Below, piece after piece: positions 54,510 to 63,353 of a stretch of DNA of 64,000 nt. A program made the position numbers and the translations under genes. The notes below the pieces were generated by a model. That model did no database searches, had not been told where the DNA came from, and saw nothing but the letters and a program-made list of their open reading frames with translations. The first letter of the stretch is position 1; the number at the start of each line of letters is the position of its first letter. This stretch comes from Streptomyces sp. CoH27 (GTDB taxonomy: Bacteria > Actinomycetota > Actinomycetes > Streptomycetales > Streptomycetaceae), in the NCBI RefSeq assembly GCF_020181035.1, contig NZ_JAIQYY010000004.1, forward strand, positions 3,007 to 67,006, given 5' to 3'.

Positions 54510-55098
54510 CCGACAGCGCCTTGACGCGTTGGCCGGCTCCTCGGTCCGCCGAGCCCGTGCCCGACCACCCCGCCGCACCGGTGAACCGCCGCACCGCTCG
54601 TACGCTGACAGCGGTCACGGTGGTGCTGCTCGCCGCGCTCACCGCCGCAGTCGTCGCCACCCTCCGGGCCGGCGACAACCAGACTTGAACGTGCGGTGTG
54701 GAGGTGTCACCACGCGTCCGCCCGTCTGCGTGCCCATTCCCTGGTAGCCGGCGTCTGCCGGGATCTCCGTGAACGGACCCTCGGCCGGCGAGCACGACCG
54801 TTGTCCCTGCGGGGGCGGCGACGGTCGTGGGCCGGCCGGACCAGCCGTCCACCTCGAAGTTCTTCACGCCGATGCAGACCAGGACGGACTCGATCGCGTT
54901 GTGTCCTCGCGCTTGCCACAGGTGCGCGGCACCGGCCGGGACGGCGAAGGCGAAGAACCTCAAGGTGGCCGAAGCCTCGCGTTCGTCGACGAGAACGGAC
55001 GTCGGCTTGGAGTCGCTCAGCGGTGGCGGTGGGGAGCCCAGGACTGTCCGGATCGTCTCGGGATCGGTCACCTCGGTGGACCAGTCGCGATCACTCAT
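54484..55098 (-). CDS. Possible protein of unknown function, overlaps the GT2 operon end
   Basis: An open frame of 204 residues starts at ATG 55098 with GAGGG upstream. The first ~120 residues look protein-like (VTDPETIRTVLGSPPPPLSD, then FFAFAVPAGAAHLW and VLVCIGVKNFEVDGW). The last ~60 codons overlap two plus-strand genes and read as low-complexity, so the true end may be earlier or the gene may be broken. The N-terminal phrase vaguely recalls PPOX-type flavoproteins but the match does not continue. Low confidence. Confidence 0.25.
   Translation of the reverse strand: MSDRDWSTEVTDPETIRTVLGSPPPPLSDSKPTSVLVDEREASATLRFFAFAVPAGAAHLWQARGHNAIESVLVCIGVKNFEVDGWSGRPTTVAAPAGTTVVLAGRGSVHGDPGRRRLPGNGHADGRTRGDTSTPHVQVWLSPARRVATTAAVSAASSTTVTAVSVRAVRRFTGAAGWSGTGSADRGAGQRVKALSVMREGGSR
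54506..54688 (+). CDS. Small single-pass membrane protein
   Basis: The product is 60 residues, fused by ATGA to the methyltransferase stop. A Pro-rich N-terminus is followed by one membrane segment (about 36-53, LTAVTVVLLAALTAAVVAT) and a short tail. In related operons a membrane oxidoreductase follows the methyltransferase; here only this short protein is present, perhaps a remnant or a separate anchor. Confidence 0.5.
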   Translation: MTDSALTRWPAPRSAEPVPDHPAAPVNRRTARTLTAVTVVLLAALTAAVVATLRAGDNQT

Positions 55099-55123
55099 GG
55101 AATGCCCTCGCTGATGTGGGAGG

Positions 55124-55144
55124 CAGCACCTGATGCAGGTGCTG
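55124..55144. promoter_or_regulatory. Perfect inverted repeat upstream of 55098 frame
   Basis: Nine-base arms CAGCACCTG and CAGGTGCTG with a three-base spacer lie 26 bases upstream of the ATG at 55098. Could be an operator. Confidence 0.35.
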
Positions 55145-55584
55145 GCCGACTCGGCCCGCGCACCATCGCCGAGCTGCGCAGGGATCCGCGTCGCCGGAGC
55201 GGCAGGCGCTGAGATGGCCCGCCCTGAGCGGGGCGCGGTGAAGTCCAGCATGAATTCGATCTGAGCCTCGAACCGGTCGCAGCCGGCTTCAGCCCAAGCT
55301 GAAGGAACAAGGTCCTCGTCCCCGGGGACGGCCGGAGGTCACCATGGAGCACGTGCGCTGGGATGCTGGTGCTCGTTTACGGTCCGGTTGCATCGCCCCA
55401 GCGCGAGGCATGTTCCCGCCGCGTTGTCGGCGGCGCCCCAGCCGCGGCGCAAACCGCGGGCGGTGCACGACCCTGGCAAGATCCTTGTACTCGGTGGGCA
55501 GGCACTGACCCTTGGTCGTGGGCGCCGGGCGACCTCACATCGTGTCGCCCCGGCCCGGCTGTCAGCAGGTCGGAGGCCGGTCTC
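55145..55584. other. Intergenic, no gene seen
   Basis: About 440 bases between the preceding repeat and the end of the NTPase gene. A 14-base palindrome (CGTCCCC/GGGGACG) lies at about 55315-55328. No protein-like frame or RNA gene was found. Confidence 0.35.
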
Positions 55585-56139
55585 TCATCCGTGAGAGGGA
55601 GGCCTTCCGTGCGTCCCGGGCTGCTGCAGCCGGGCCGCGAGCTGCCCCGGAAGGACGTCCCGGTTTGCCGGAGTGAGCTGGACGACCTCGATGTCGGCGC
55701 GCCGCTTGAGGGCGTCGGTGAACGGATCGCGGTGCGTGTGGACCGTGGCGACGACGTCGATCTCTGCGACGAACAGCGCGTCGACCGCGTGCCGGAACGC
55801 CGTGCACGCCAGTTCCATCCGCCCCAGCTCGTCGATGAGCACCAGCCGCCCTGTCGCCACCTCGGTTGCTGCCGGCCGAAGCGACGGCAGCGCCAGTCGT
55901 TCCATGACGCCCGTGTCGACGCCGTATTTCCCCACCCGCGGCGGACCGGGAAGGTCGACATGGGCGAGCACTTCCCGTCGGCCTGCCAGGGTCTCCAGGG
56001 CGAAACCGACGCGGGCCCCGGATTGCCGGATCTCCTCCGTGGTGAAGCCGGTGGCCGCGTGGGCGGGCAGCAGCGCGGCGAGCCGCCGCAGGGCGGTCGT
56101 CTTGCCCGCGCCAGGGCGGCCCTCCAGCAGGATCCTCAT
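55585..56139 (-). CDS. THEP1-type nucleoside-triphosphatase
   Basis: The product is 184 residues from ATG 56139; a longer in-frame reading upstream overlaps the next gene's start region. Walker A is at the very start (EGRPGAGKTT, residues 6-15) and Walker B is LVLIDELGRMEL, both typical of THEP1 NTPases. These hydrolyse NTPs in the cytoplasm; the cellular role is unclear. Divergent from the YbhB-like gene. Confidence 0.85.
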   Translation of the reverse strand: MRILLEGRPGAGKTTALRRLAALLPAHAATGFTTEEIRQSGARVGFALETLAGRREVLAHVDLPGPPRVGKYGVDTGVMERLALPSLRPAATEVATGRLVLIDELGRMELACTAFRHAVDALFVAEIDVVATVHTHRDPFTDALKRRADIEVVQLTPANRDVLPGQLAARLQQPGTHGRPPSHG

Positions 56140-56257
56140 CGGCACACCGCCATCTTCCCCCCCCGCTGCCCCAGGCGGCCCGGGTGGGCTCGGCCGAGCG
56201 GGGGTTTTGGGGTGCGGACCGGTGCCGGTGCCGCCGTTCGCGGGTATGGCCGCGCGC

Positions 56258-56710
56258 ATGAGCGGAATTGAACTCAGCAGCACCGCGTTCGACGACAAAA
56301 CGGTGATCCCCCGTCGGTACAGCGGGGAGGGCGAGAACATCTCACCGCCCCTGGCCTGGTCGGGGGTGCCCCACGAGGCCACGGAGCTGGTGCTCCTGTG
56401 CGAGGACCCGGACGCGCCGGGGACGACCTTCCTGCACTGGCTGGTGACCGGCATCGATCCGGGGACCACCGGGGCGGCGGAGGGCCAGGAGCCCCAGGGG
56501 GGCCTGCCGTGGCCCAACGGCTTCGGCCGCGTGGGCTGGGGAGGGCCGATGCCTCCACCGGGGCACGGGCCGCACCGCTACTTCTTCCGCCTGTACGCCC
56601 TGTCCGAACCGCTGCCGCTGCACGACCACCCGGGCGCCGACGACGTGCACCGTGCCCTGAAGGGCAGGGAGCTGGCCTCCGGCACCCTGGTCGGGACCTA
56701 TCAGCGCTGA
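56258..56710 (+). CDS. YbhB/YbcL-family (PEBP-like) protein
   Basis: The product is 150 residues from ATG 56258 (an ATG four codons earlier, 56246, is equally possible; neither has a strong ribosome site). Family motifs: NISPPLAWSGVP, CEDPDAPGTTFLHWLVTGID, and GPHRYFFRLYAL. The family binds phospholipid-like or anionic ligands; the bacterial role is unknown. Converges on pcm with six bases between. Confidence 0.9.
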   Translation: MSGIELSSTAFDDKTVIPRRYSGEGENISPPLAWSGVPHEATELVLLCEDPDAPGTTFLHWLVTGIDPGTTGAAEGQEPQGGLPWPNGFGRVGWGGPMPPPGHGPHRYFFRLYALSEPLPLHDHPGADDVHRALKGRELASGTLVGTYQR

Positions 56711-56715
56711 GCGCG

Positions 56716-57360
56716 TCACCGCTCGTCATAGCCATGGGCGCCGTACAGCCGGACGAACCGGGCCGCGGTGACCGTCCTGCGGCGCACCAGGTCGTGGGCC
56801 CGCCGCTCGTACAGCTCGACACGCTCCTGCCCGCCCTGCCCGATCGGCTGGACCAGCCGGCCACCGGTGCGGAGCTGAGCCACGAGCGGCTCAGGCACGC
56901 GCGGGAAGGCCGCGCAGACGATGACGGCGTCGTACGGGGCACGGGTCGGCATCCCGAGGGTCCCGTCGCCGAGTACGACCTCGGCATTGCCGACGCCCTG
57001 CCCGGCAAGCCGCAGCCGGGCCTCGTCGACCAGGTCGGGCCAGCGCTCGACGCTGACGACGTACGCGGCCAAGCGGGCCAGCAGCGCGGTCTGCCAGCCG
57101 TATCCGGTCCCGACCTCCAGGACCTGTTCCTCTCCGGTGAGGCCGAGAGCGGAGACCATCATGGCGATCAGCGACGGCTGGGTGGTCACCTGCCCGTGGG
57201 GGAGCGGAACGGGCGTGTCCCGGTACGCGGATGCCACCTCGTCCGCGGGGACGAATTCCGCCCGGGGGATGCTCCGTACGGCCTCCAGGAGACGTGCGTC
57301 GGTCACGCCCGCGGCGTGGGCCGCGCGGACCAGGTCCTCGGGGGTCCCTTCATGGGCCAT
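56716..57360 (-). CDS. pcm: Protein-L-isoaspartate O-methyltransferase
   Basis: The product is 214 residues. SAM motif VLEVGTGYGWQTALLA and the family stretches VPLPHGQVTTQPSLIAMMVS and VVLGDGTLGMP identify it. It repairs isoaspartyl residues in aged proteins. Complete in length. Its 5' end overlaps the upstream oxidoreductase remnant by eleven bases. Confidence 0.9.
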   Translation of the reverse strand: MAHEGTPEDLVRAAHAAGVTDARLLEAVRSIPRAEFVPADEVASAYRDTPVPLPHGQVTTQPSLIAMMVSALGLTGEEQVLEVGTGYGWQTALLARLAAYVVSVERWPDLVDEARLRLAGQGVGNAEVVLGDGTLGMPTRAPYDAVIVCAAFPRVPEPLVAQLRTGGRLVQPIGQGGQERVELYERRAHDLVRRRTVTAARFVRLYGAHGYDER

Positions 57361-57670
57361 CGGACCGCGGGGCCGTGGCGGTGGCGCCGGCGGCCCCGGT
57401 CATGGTGCGTTCCAGAAGCCGCGCGGCGTGATCGTGCTCGCCGCCGCACCCGCAGTACTCGTTGCGGTGCCGGTGAGCGGGGTCCGGTTCCGGCCAGGCG
57501 CAGCCCTTGGTCTGGTTGAGGCTGAGCAGCGTCAGTGTCGTACGGCGGACCGCCGTCCGCTGCAAGGAGTACCGCAGCGGGTCGGCCGCCGCCGGCCCGC
57601 CTGCCGCCCAGGTCCTGGGCGGGGTGATCGAAACGTCCGTCTCCGCCACGCCGCTCCTGCTCCTGTCCAT
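57350..57670 (-). pseudogene. N-terminal remnant of FdhF/YdeP-type molybdopterin oxidoreductase
   Basis: The frame gives AADPLRYSLQRTAVRRTTLT, then LLSLNQTKGCAWPEPDP and RNEYC, the N-terminus of FdhF-like alpha subunits (normally NQxxGFDCPGCAWP). The FDCP part is missing, so one iron-sulfur or metal-ligand Cys is lost, and the remaining ~650 residues are absent. A relic after deletion. Confidence 0.6.
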
Positions 57671-57781
57671 GTGCCCCGTCCGCCGCTCCAGCCCAGTGTC
57701 GGAGTGTCCAGCGCGCGGCGCGATTCGGGACGGTCGGGCGCCAGGGGCGCCCCGTGATCCGGGAGGCGCAGCGCGTCGGCG

Positions 57782-58879
57782 TCAGGACGGGGTCCCCGGG
57801 TCGGTGTACCGCAGCAGGGCGCCCACGCCCTCGTACAGCCTCAGCTCGCTCTCCGGTACGACGACCAGCTCGGCACCGGTGCCGACGAGGGCCCGTACGA
57901 GGGCCTCGTCGGCGCGTTCCTCGCGCGGGGCCCGCACGCCGAAGGACATCAGCTCCGCCTCGGTCAGGGCGAGCTGAGTCGGCTGGGAGCCCGACCAGAG
58001 CCGCAGCGAAGACCCTGGCGGTCGGTTCAGCAGCAGTGCCGCGACCTGGCCGCGCTGGAGGGCGGCGACGGTGGCGGCCAGCCCGTCCGTCATGGGTCCG
58101 TCCAGAGCACGCCGGCCGATGAAGATGTCCACGAGCTCCCGGTCGTGCGCGGCCATGCGGCCGCGGAAGACGCCGTCGAGCTGCGGCTCCAGCAGGGCGC
58201 GTCCGGTGTCGGTGGGGGTCCGGCCGCCCACGCGTACGACCTTGTCCCGCAGGGTGTGCGGCAGACGGCGGATCAGTACGTTGCACGCCCACTCGTCCCC
58301 GCCCACGACGACGGCGTCGGCATGGGCGCGCCGCGCCCGTTCGTCCAGCCGGTGACCGAGCCGGAGGCAGGCGCGGTGCCAGGTCGCCACCGCGACCCTG
58401 CGGTGCAGCCGCTCACCCGGGGTGACGGTGGACGCGGGCCAGGTGCCGGTCTCCGCCTCCAGAGTCACCCAGCCGTGGGTCTCGGCGGTCGGAAGGCCGC
58501 CGTAGTGGACGACTACGGCCATGTAGGGGATCTCCGGAAGGTGCTGGGTGACCAGGGGCATCGCGTCCGGCAGGGTGCTGTAGCGCGCGGAGTCGTGCTC
58601 GGGCGGCCTGGGCAGCTCCCCGTCCAGGACGAGTGTGCCGTGGGCGGCGAAGATGGCCTGACCGTGCACCCCCGGCACCTCCGTGTCGGCGCCGACCACC
58701 TCCTCCAGTACGTTCAGCAGCGCCCGGTCCGCGCCCTGACGGGACAGACTCTCGCGCAGCCGACGCCAGCGCAGCGCGATCGCCCGCTCGGGATGCTCGA
58801 CGTTTCGGGAGGTGTTCAGGTACACGGAGGCGAACGGGCCCGGTTCCGCGTAGAGGGGTTCAAGGAACGACAACCTCAT
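57782..58879 (-). CDS. Vms1/baeRF-like (Rv2629-type) protein
   Basis: The product is 365 residues from ATG 58879 with GAGGAGT upstream. The start MRLSFLEPLYAEPGPFASVY, then LNTSRNVE, and the later NRPPGSSLRLWSGSQPTQLA are typical of the actinobacterial baeRF family, relatives of archaeal/eukaryal release factor eRF1 and Vms1. A role in ribosome rescue or stationary phase is suggested for the family, not shown here. Monocistronic. Confidence 0.82.
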   Translation of the reverse strand: MRLSFLEPLYAEPGPFASVYLNTSRNVEHPERAIALRWRRLRESLSRQGADRALLNVLEEVVGADTEVPGVHGQAIFAAHGTLVLDGELPRPPEHDSARYSTLPDAMPLVTQHLPEIPYMAVVVHYGGLPTAETHGWVTLEAETGTWPASTVTPGERLHRRVAVATWHRACLRLGHRLDERARRAHADAVVVGGDEWACNVLIRRLPHTLRDKVVRVGGRTPTDTGRALLEPQLDGVFRGRMAAHDRELVDIFIGRRALDGPMTDGLAATVAALQRGQVAALLLNRPPGSSLRLWSGSQPTQLALTEAELMSFGVRAPREERADEALVRALVGTGAELVVVPESELRLYEGVGALLRYTDPGTPS

Positions 58880-58967
58880 CGCCACTCCTCGCTGATGGTC
58901 TCCCCTCCTTCGATGATGCCTCCCATCGTTGCCATGGATCACCCACAAGCACGCCGACGGCACGACA

Positions 58968-59004
58968 ACGCCCCCACCGCCGTACGGATCGGCGATGGGG
59001 GCGT
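58968..59004. terminator. Hairpin terminator after DUF5997 gene
   Basis: Fifteen-base arms (58968-58982 and 58990-59004) pair with one mismatch around a 7-base loop, just past the DUF5997 stop and before the 58879 gene. Confidence 0.7.
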
Positions 59005-59037
59005 CGGTGGAGCGGTGGAGCGCGGACGCCCGGTGGG

Positions 59038-59433
59038 TCAGTGCTGCGCCTGCTCGGCGCGCTCGGCGTTCCTCTTCTTGATCCGCGCGGCCTCCTTGCG
59101 GACCTCGGCCTGGGTGGCGCGCTCCTTCTCCAGCCACTCCGGCCGCTCCTGCTTGAGCGCCTCGATCTGCTCGGTGGTCAGTGCCTCGGTGACCCCGCCG
59201 CGGGCGAGACCGGCGATGGACACACCGAGCTTCGCGGCGACCACCGGACGCGGGTGCGGGCCGTTGCTGCGCAGCTCGCTCAGCCACTGAGGCGGGTTCG
59301 CCTGCAGCTCGTTCAGCTCGGCGCGCGTGACGACGCCCTCCTGGAACGAGGCGGGGGTGGCGGGGAGATACACACCCAGCTTCTTCGCCGCGGTCGCGGG
59401 CTTCATCGTCTGGGTGCTCTGCTGCGAACTCAT
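59038..59433 (-). CDS. DUF5997 family protein
   Basis: The product is 131 residues. The start TMKPATAAKKLGVYLPATPA, then FQEGVVTRAELNELQANPP, and a Lys/Arg/Glu-rich helical tail are the family pattern. It is common in actinobacteria next to a LysR-like ligand-binding protein, as here (divergent). Function unknown; the basic tail could bind nucleic acid. Confidence 0.85.
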   Translation of the reverse strand: MSSQQSTQTMKPATAAKKLGVYLPATPASFQEGVVTRAELNELQANPPQWLSELRSNGPHPRPVVAAKLGVSIAGLARGGVTEALTTEQIEALKQERPEWLEKERATQAEVRKEAARIKKRNAERAEQAQH

Positions 59434-59517
59434 GAGGTCAAGGGTATCGGCCGTGTGCCGGGCCGCCGACCACGGCCGGTGCCGTCCGGACCGGCCACGG
59501 CCGGTAACCTTGGCCCG

Positions 59518-60279
59518 GTGACAGGCTCGCAGGAATCACCGTCGTTCCGGCTCGCGTACGTCCCCGGAGTGACGCCCGCCAAATGGGTGAAGACCTGGAA
59601 CGAGCGCCTGCCGGACGTCCCGCTCACCCTCGTCCAGGTCCCGGCCGCCGAGGCGCCCGGTGTGCTGCGCGCGGGCGAGGCCGACGTGGGTCTCGTACGG
59701 CTTCCCGTGGACCGTACGTTCTTCAGTGCGATCCCGCTCTACACGGAGACCACGGTGGTCGTGGTCCCCAAGGATCACCTGATCACGGCCGCGGACGAGA
59801 TCACCCTGGCCGACCTCGCCGACGAGGTGCTCTTCCACCCCCTGGACGACGTCTTCGACTGGGACAGCCCGCCCGGCGAGCCGGCCTTCGAGCGCCCCGC
59901 CACGACATCGGACGCGATCGAACTGGTCGCTGCGAACGTCGGCCTCCTGCTCGTCCCGCAGTCCCTGGCCCGCCTCCACCACCGCAAGGACCTGACCTAC
60001 CGCCCGGTCACCGACGCCCCCCAGTCGAGCGTCGCCCTGTCCTGGCCGGAGGAGGCCACCACCGACCTGGTGGAGGACTTCATCGGCATCGTCCGCGGCC
60101 GCACCGTCAACAGCACCCGGGGCCGCACCAAGCCTCCGGCGGAACAGAAGCGCACGCGTAACGAGAGCACGGGCACCCGCCAGAAGCAGCAACCGAAGTC
60201 ACCGGGCCGCACACCACGCCCCCGCACGGCAGGAGGCAAGCCGACGCCGAAACGGGGAAAACCGCGCCGGAAGTCGTAG
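59518..60279 (+). CDS. LysR-type substrate-binding-domain protein without HTH
   Basis: The product is 253 residues from GTG 59518. Residues about 10-195 are a periplasmic-binding-like effector domain (RLAYVPGVTPAKWVKTWNER, and VGLLLVPQSLARLH). No helix-turn-helix is present. The last ~55 residues are Lys/Arg/Pro-rich. It probably senses a small ligand and works with the divergent DUF5997 protein, which is its usual neighbour. Confidence 0.85.
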   Translation: MTGSQESPSFRLAYVPGVTPAKWVKTWNERLPDVPLTLVQVPAAEAPGVLRAGEADVGLVRLPVDRTFFSAIPLYTETTVVVVPKDHLITAADEITLADLADEVLFHPLDDVFDWDSPPGEPAFERPATTSDAIELVAANVGLLLVPQSLARLHHRKDLTYRPVTDAPQSSVALSWPEEATTDLVEDFIGIVRGRTVNSTRGRTKPPAEQKRTRNESTGTRQKQQPKSPGRTPRPRTAGGKPTPKRGKPRRKS

Positions 60280-60353
60280 GCCGAGGGCGGCGGTAGGGGC
60301 GCGCGTAGGCACGTACCGGTCCCGCCGGTTGGTCGCCCGCCCACACGCCACCC

Positions 60354-61820
60354 CTACGACCCCTGCCGAGCCGCCGCCTCCGTTCTTCTCCCGCCCTCCG
60401 GATGGGCGCGCCGTTCCCGCAGGTCGGCGTAGGCCAGGAGCAGGGCCAGCAGGATGATGGCGACGGAGGTGAGGAGGCCGAGCTGGAGGGCGGTGGCAGG
60501 GTTGCCCCCGTGGGCCAGGTGGGCGAAGTACACCGAGCCCACGACGGCGATGCCGGCCGCCGAGCCGATGCGCTGGCCCGTCTGCAGCACCCCGCCCGCC
60601 GCCCCGCCCCGCCCCACCGGCACACGGGACAGGGTGAGAGTGGTGTTCGGCGAGATGGTCAGGCCCGAGCCGATGCCCGCGACGAGCAGGGGAAGCGCGA
60701 CCCCCCAGGCCACGGCCCGCCCCGGCGCGAACTGCACGGCCGTGACGACCCCGAGCATGCCCACCGCCACCGTGCCCAGCGCGGCCATGACCAGCCGGCG
60801 CCCGAACCGCAGCACCAGCCGGCCCCCGGCCGCGGCGCCGGCCGCCGCGCCCAGCGCGAACGGCATCGAGGACAGGCCTGCCGCCAACGGGCCGTAGCCC
60901 CTGCTGTTCTGGAGGAAGAGGGTGTAGACGAAGAACAACGTCGTGAAGCCGGCGAAGTACACCAGGCTCAGCAGCGCGCCGAGCGAGAAGGAGCGCAGCC
61001 GGAACAGCCCCAGGTCGATCAACGGGGCCCGGCCGCGCAGCTCCTGGTGCCGCTCCCACGCCCAGAACGCGGCCAGCAGACCGGCGCCGACGGGCAGCAG
61101 GACCCACTTCAGGCGCCCGTGCCACTGCTGGTTCTGCACCAGCGGCAGCATGAGGGCCAGCACACCCGAGCCGAGCAGCAGCACACCGGTCAGGTCGAAG
61201 CACTCGCGCCTGCCGGGCGAGCCGGGGGTGCGGGGCAGCAGCCGCAGCGCCGCGCAGAAGACGGCCGCCCCGACGGGCAGGTTGACGTAGAAGACCGAGC
61301 GCCAGCCGTCGGGACCGCCGGCCGCCTGGATCAGCAGGCCGCCCGCGAGCGGGCCGACCGCCGTGGAGATCCCGATGGTGCTGCCCATCATGCCGAACGC
61401 ACGGGCCCGCTCCGGCCCCTGGAACATCTGCTGGATCAGTGCCGAGGTCTGCGGCGCGATCAGCCCCGCCGACGCGCCCTGGACCAGTCGGAACAGCACC
61501 AGCCAGGCCGCCCCGGACGACAGCCCGCAGGCCGCCGAAGCCAGCGTGAACAGGGCGAGCCCGGTCAGGAAGGTCTGGCGCCGCCCGCGCATGTCCCCGA
61601 GCCGCCCCGCCGGGACGAGACAGAGGCCGAAGGCGAGAGCGTAACCGGACATCACCCACGACAGGTCCGCCTCGTCGGCGTGCAGCCCGTGCTCCACCGA
61701 GGGCAGGGCCACGTTCACGATCGATGTGTCCAGCAGCGTCATGAAGGCCGCGGTCAGGCAGACGGCGAGCGCCTTCCACCGCCGGTCGTCGGCGACCGCT
61801 CCGGCCTGGTCTGTGGTCAT
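60354..61820 (-). CDS. MFS drug exporter, DHA2 family
   Basis: The product is 488 residues with about 14 membrane segments. Motif D1 LLDTSIVNVALPSVEHG and motif A GRLGDMRGRRQ identify the EmrB/QacA-type proton-driven exporters. The C-terminus is short and charged. Substrate unknown. No regulator gene adjoins it. Confidence 0.9.
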   Translation of the reverse strand: MTTDQAGAVADDRRWKALAVCLTAAFMTLLDTSIVNVALPSVEHGLHADEADLSWVMSGYALAFGLCLVPAGRLGDMRGRRQTFLTGLALFTLASAACGLSSGAAWLVLFRLVQGASAGLIAPQTSALIQQMFQGPERARAFGMMGSTIGISTAVGPLAGGLLIQAAGGPDGWRSVFYVNLPVGAAVFCAALRLLPRTPGSPGRRECFDLTGVLLLGSGVLALMLPLVQNQQWHGRLKWVLLPVGAGLLAAFWAWERHQELRGRAPLIDLGLFRLRSFSLGALLSLVYFAGFTTLFFVYTLFLQNSRGYGPLAAGLSSMPFALGAAAGAAAGGRLVLRFGRRLVMAALGTVAVGMLGVVTAVQFAPGRAVAWGVALPLLVAGIGSGLTISPNTTLTLSRVPVGRGGAAGGVLQTGQRIGSAAGIAVVGSVYFAHLAHGGNPATALQLGLLTSVAIILLALLLAYADLRERRAHPEGGRRTEAAARQGS

Positions 61821-61927
61821 GCGATCACGCTACGGAGTCACAGCCCACCCCGCACGGCGGGACGGTCGTGCGGCGCCGCCGGCAGTCCGTCCCCGCACTG
61901 ACCCGAACGAGGGTTCCGGACGAGGGT

Positions 61928-62626
61928 TCAGCGGGCGCGGGCGGCGGTCTCCCGGAGCCAGGCGTACACCGACCGCGCCGAGAACTCCCGCTGCCCTCCC
62001 CGAAGCAGCAGGGCTGCCGTGGCGAACTCGGGGGCGTCGGCCTGGGCCGCCACGTACGGGATCGCGATGCAGCGCACCCCGGCCGCGTGGGCGGCGGCCG
62101 CGCCCGGGGCCGCGTCCTCCAGAACCACGCAGTCGGCGGGGTCCGCGCCGAGGCGCCGGGCCGCCTCCAGGAAGAGGTCGGGGGCGGGCTTGCCGTGCCC
62201 GACCTCCTCGGCGGACACCGCCGTGCGCAGATACGCGTCCAGTCCCGTGCCCGCGAGGATCGCCTCGATCGCCTCCGGGGAGGACCCCGACGCGACCGCC
62301 ATCGGCACCCCGTCCGCCGCCAGCAGCTCCACGAAGGCGCGCATCTGCGGGAACACCGGCGTCCGGGTGCGGGCGAGGTCCAGGTAGCGCGGATTCAGCT
62401 CGGCGAGCAGTTCCCGCGCCGGAACGCTCAGGCCGTAGCGCTCACGCCACAGGGCCGCCGTCTCCAGGGTGCTGACGCCGACGTAGCTCTCGTGCTCCGC
62501 CCAGGTGAAGTCCGGGACGCCGTGCTCGGCCAGGATCTGCCGGCTCGCTTCGTAGTAGTTCGGCTCGCTGTCCACCAGCGTTCCATCGAGATCGAAGATG
62601 ACCGAGAGGGCGCCGAGATCGCTCAT
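61928..62626 (-). CDS. HAD-superfamily phosphatase (beta-phosphoglucomutase-like)
   Basis: The product is 232 residues. The nucleophile motif is FDLDGTLVDSE (Asp12, Asp14); motif II is in AVASGSSPEAI and motif III/IV in KPAPDLFLEAARRLGADPAD with VVLEDAAPGAAAAHAAG. A helical cap lies at about 20-85. Acts on a sugar phosphate or similar; substrate unknown. It lies 20 bases after the Lrp-type gene on the same strand. Confidence 0.9.
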   Translation of the reverse strand: MSDLGALSVIFDLDGTLVDSEPNYYEASRQILAEHGVPDFTWAEHESYVGVSTLETAALWRERYGLSVPARELLAELNPRYLDLARTRTPVFPQMRAFVELLAADGVPMAVASGSSPEAIEAILAGTGLDAYLRTAVSAEEVGHGKPAPDLFLEAARRLGADPADCVVLEDAAPGAAAAHAAGVRCIAIPYVAAQADAPEFATAALLLRGGQREFSARSVYAWLRETAARAR

Positions 62627-62645
62627 ACGGCCAGCATGCCCAGCG

Positions 62646-63122
62646 TCAGCCGCGGGCGGCCCGGCCCACCGACTCCACGAGCGGCAGCAGCCGGTACGGG
62701 ACGCGCTCGCGCAGCGCCACCTCCGTACGGGTGCGCACCACGCCCGGGAGGCTGATCAGCTTCTGGATGACGTCCTCCAGATGGGCGTTGTCCCGGCCCA
62801 CCACCCGCGCGAGCAGATCCCCGCCGCCCGTGATGGAGAACGCCTCCACGATCTCCGGTACGGCGGCCAGCGCGTCCCCCACGTCGTCCAGATGCCCCTG
62901 GGTCACCTCGATGTGCACGAACGCCAGCACCGGATGGCCCAGCGCGGCGGGGGAGAGGGACGGGCCCGTGCCTGTGATCACCCCGTCCCGCTCCATGCGG
63001 TCCAGCCGGGCCTGGAGCGTGCCGCGGGCGACGCCGAGAACGCGGGCGTACTCGCGCACGCTGGTGCGCGGCTGCTCCAGGAGCAGCTGCAGGATGCGAG
63101 TGTCGAGTTCGTCCACGGCCAT
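62646..63122 (-). CDS. Lrp/AsnC-family transcriptional regulator
   Basis: The product is 158 residues from ATG 63122 (a TTG six codons upstream would overlap an operator-like repeat). HTH: VDELDTRILQLLLEQPRTSV, then ARVLGVARGTLQARLDRM. RAM/ligand domain: ILA-type stretch VHIEVTQGHLDDVGDALAAV and FSITGGGDLLARVVGRD. It likely binds an amino acid and controls its own promoter and the HAD gene. Confidence 0.9.
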   Translation of the reverse strand: MAVDELDTRILQLLLEQPRTSVREYARVLGVARGTLQARLDRMERDGVITGTGPSLSPAALGHPVLAFVHIEVTQGHLDDVGDALAAVPEIVEAFSITGGGDLLARVVGRDNAHLEDVIQKLISLPGVVRTRTEVALRERVPYRLLPLVESVGRAARG

Positions 63123-63136
63123 GATGGACGACTGTA

Positions 63137-63263
63137 CCAATGGCTCAGCCCTGCCGTGTGGGCGCAGGCCACGCGACCTGGTCCGTTGGCATTTCGGCGG
63201 GTACCGGTGGGCGGCTGAAACCGGGCCAATGGCTCAGCGATCCGGGCATCACTTGAGCCACTG
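63137..63263. promoter_or_regulatory. Repeated operator motif upstream of Lrp-type gene
   Basis: CCAATGGCTCAGC occurs exactly at 63137-63149 and 63226-63238, and a related inverted copy (CAGTGGCTCAAG on the minus strand) lies at about 63252-63263. Multiple spaced sites upstream of an Lrp/AsnC gene fit autoregulation by an oligomeric regulator. Confidence 0.5.
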
Positions 63264-63353
63264 ACCCGGGTGGTGCTCTCATGGAGACGTCGATGGCGCT
63301 GCGGACCTCCGCGGCGCCTTTTCTGTGCCGGTGTTTCCCAGGGGAGGGCAGCA

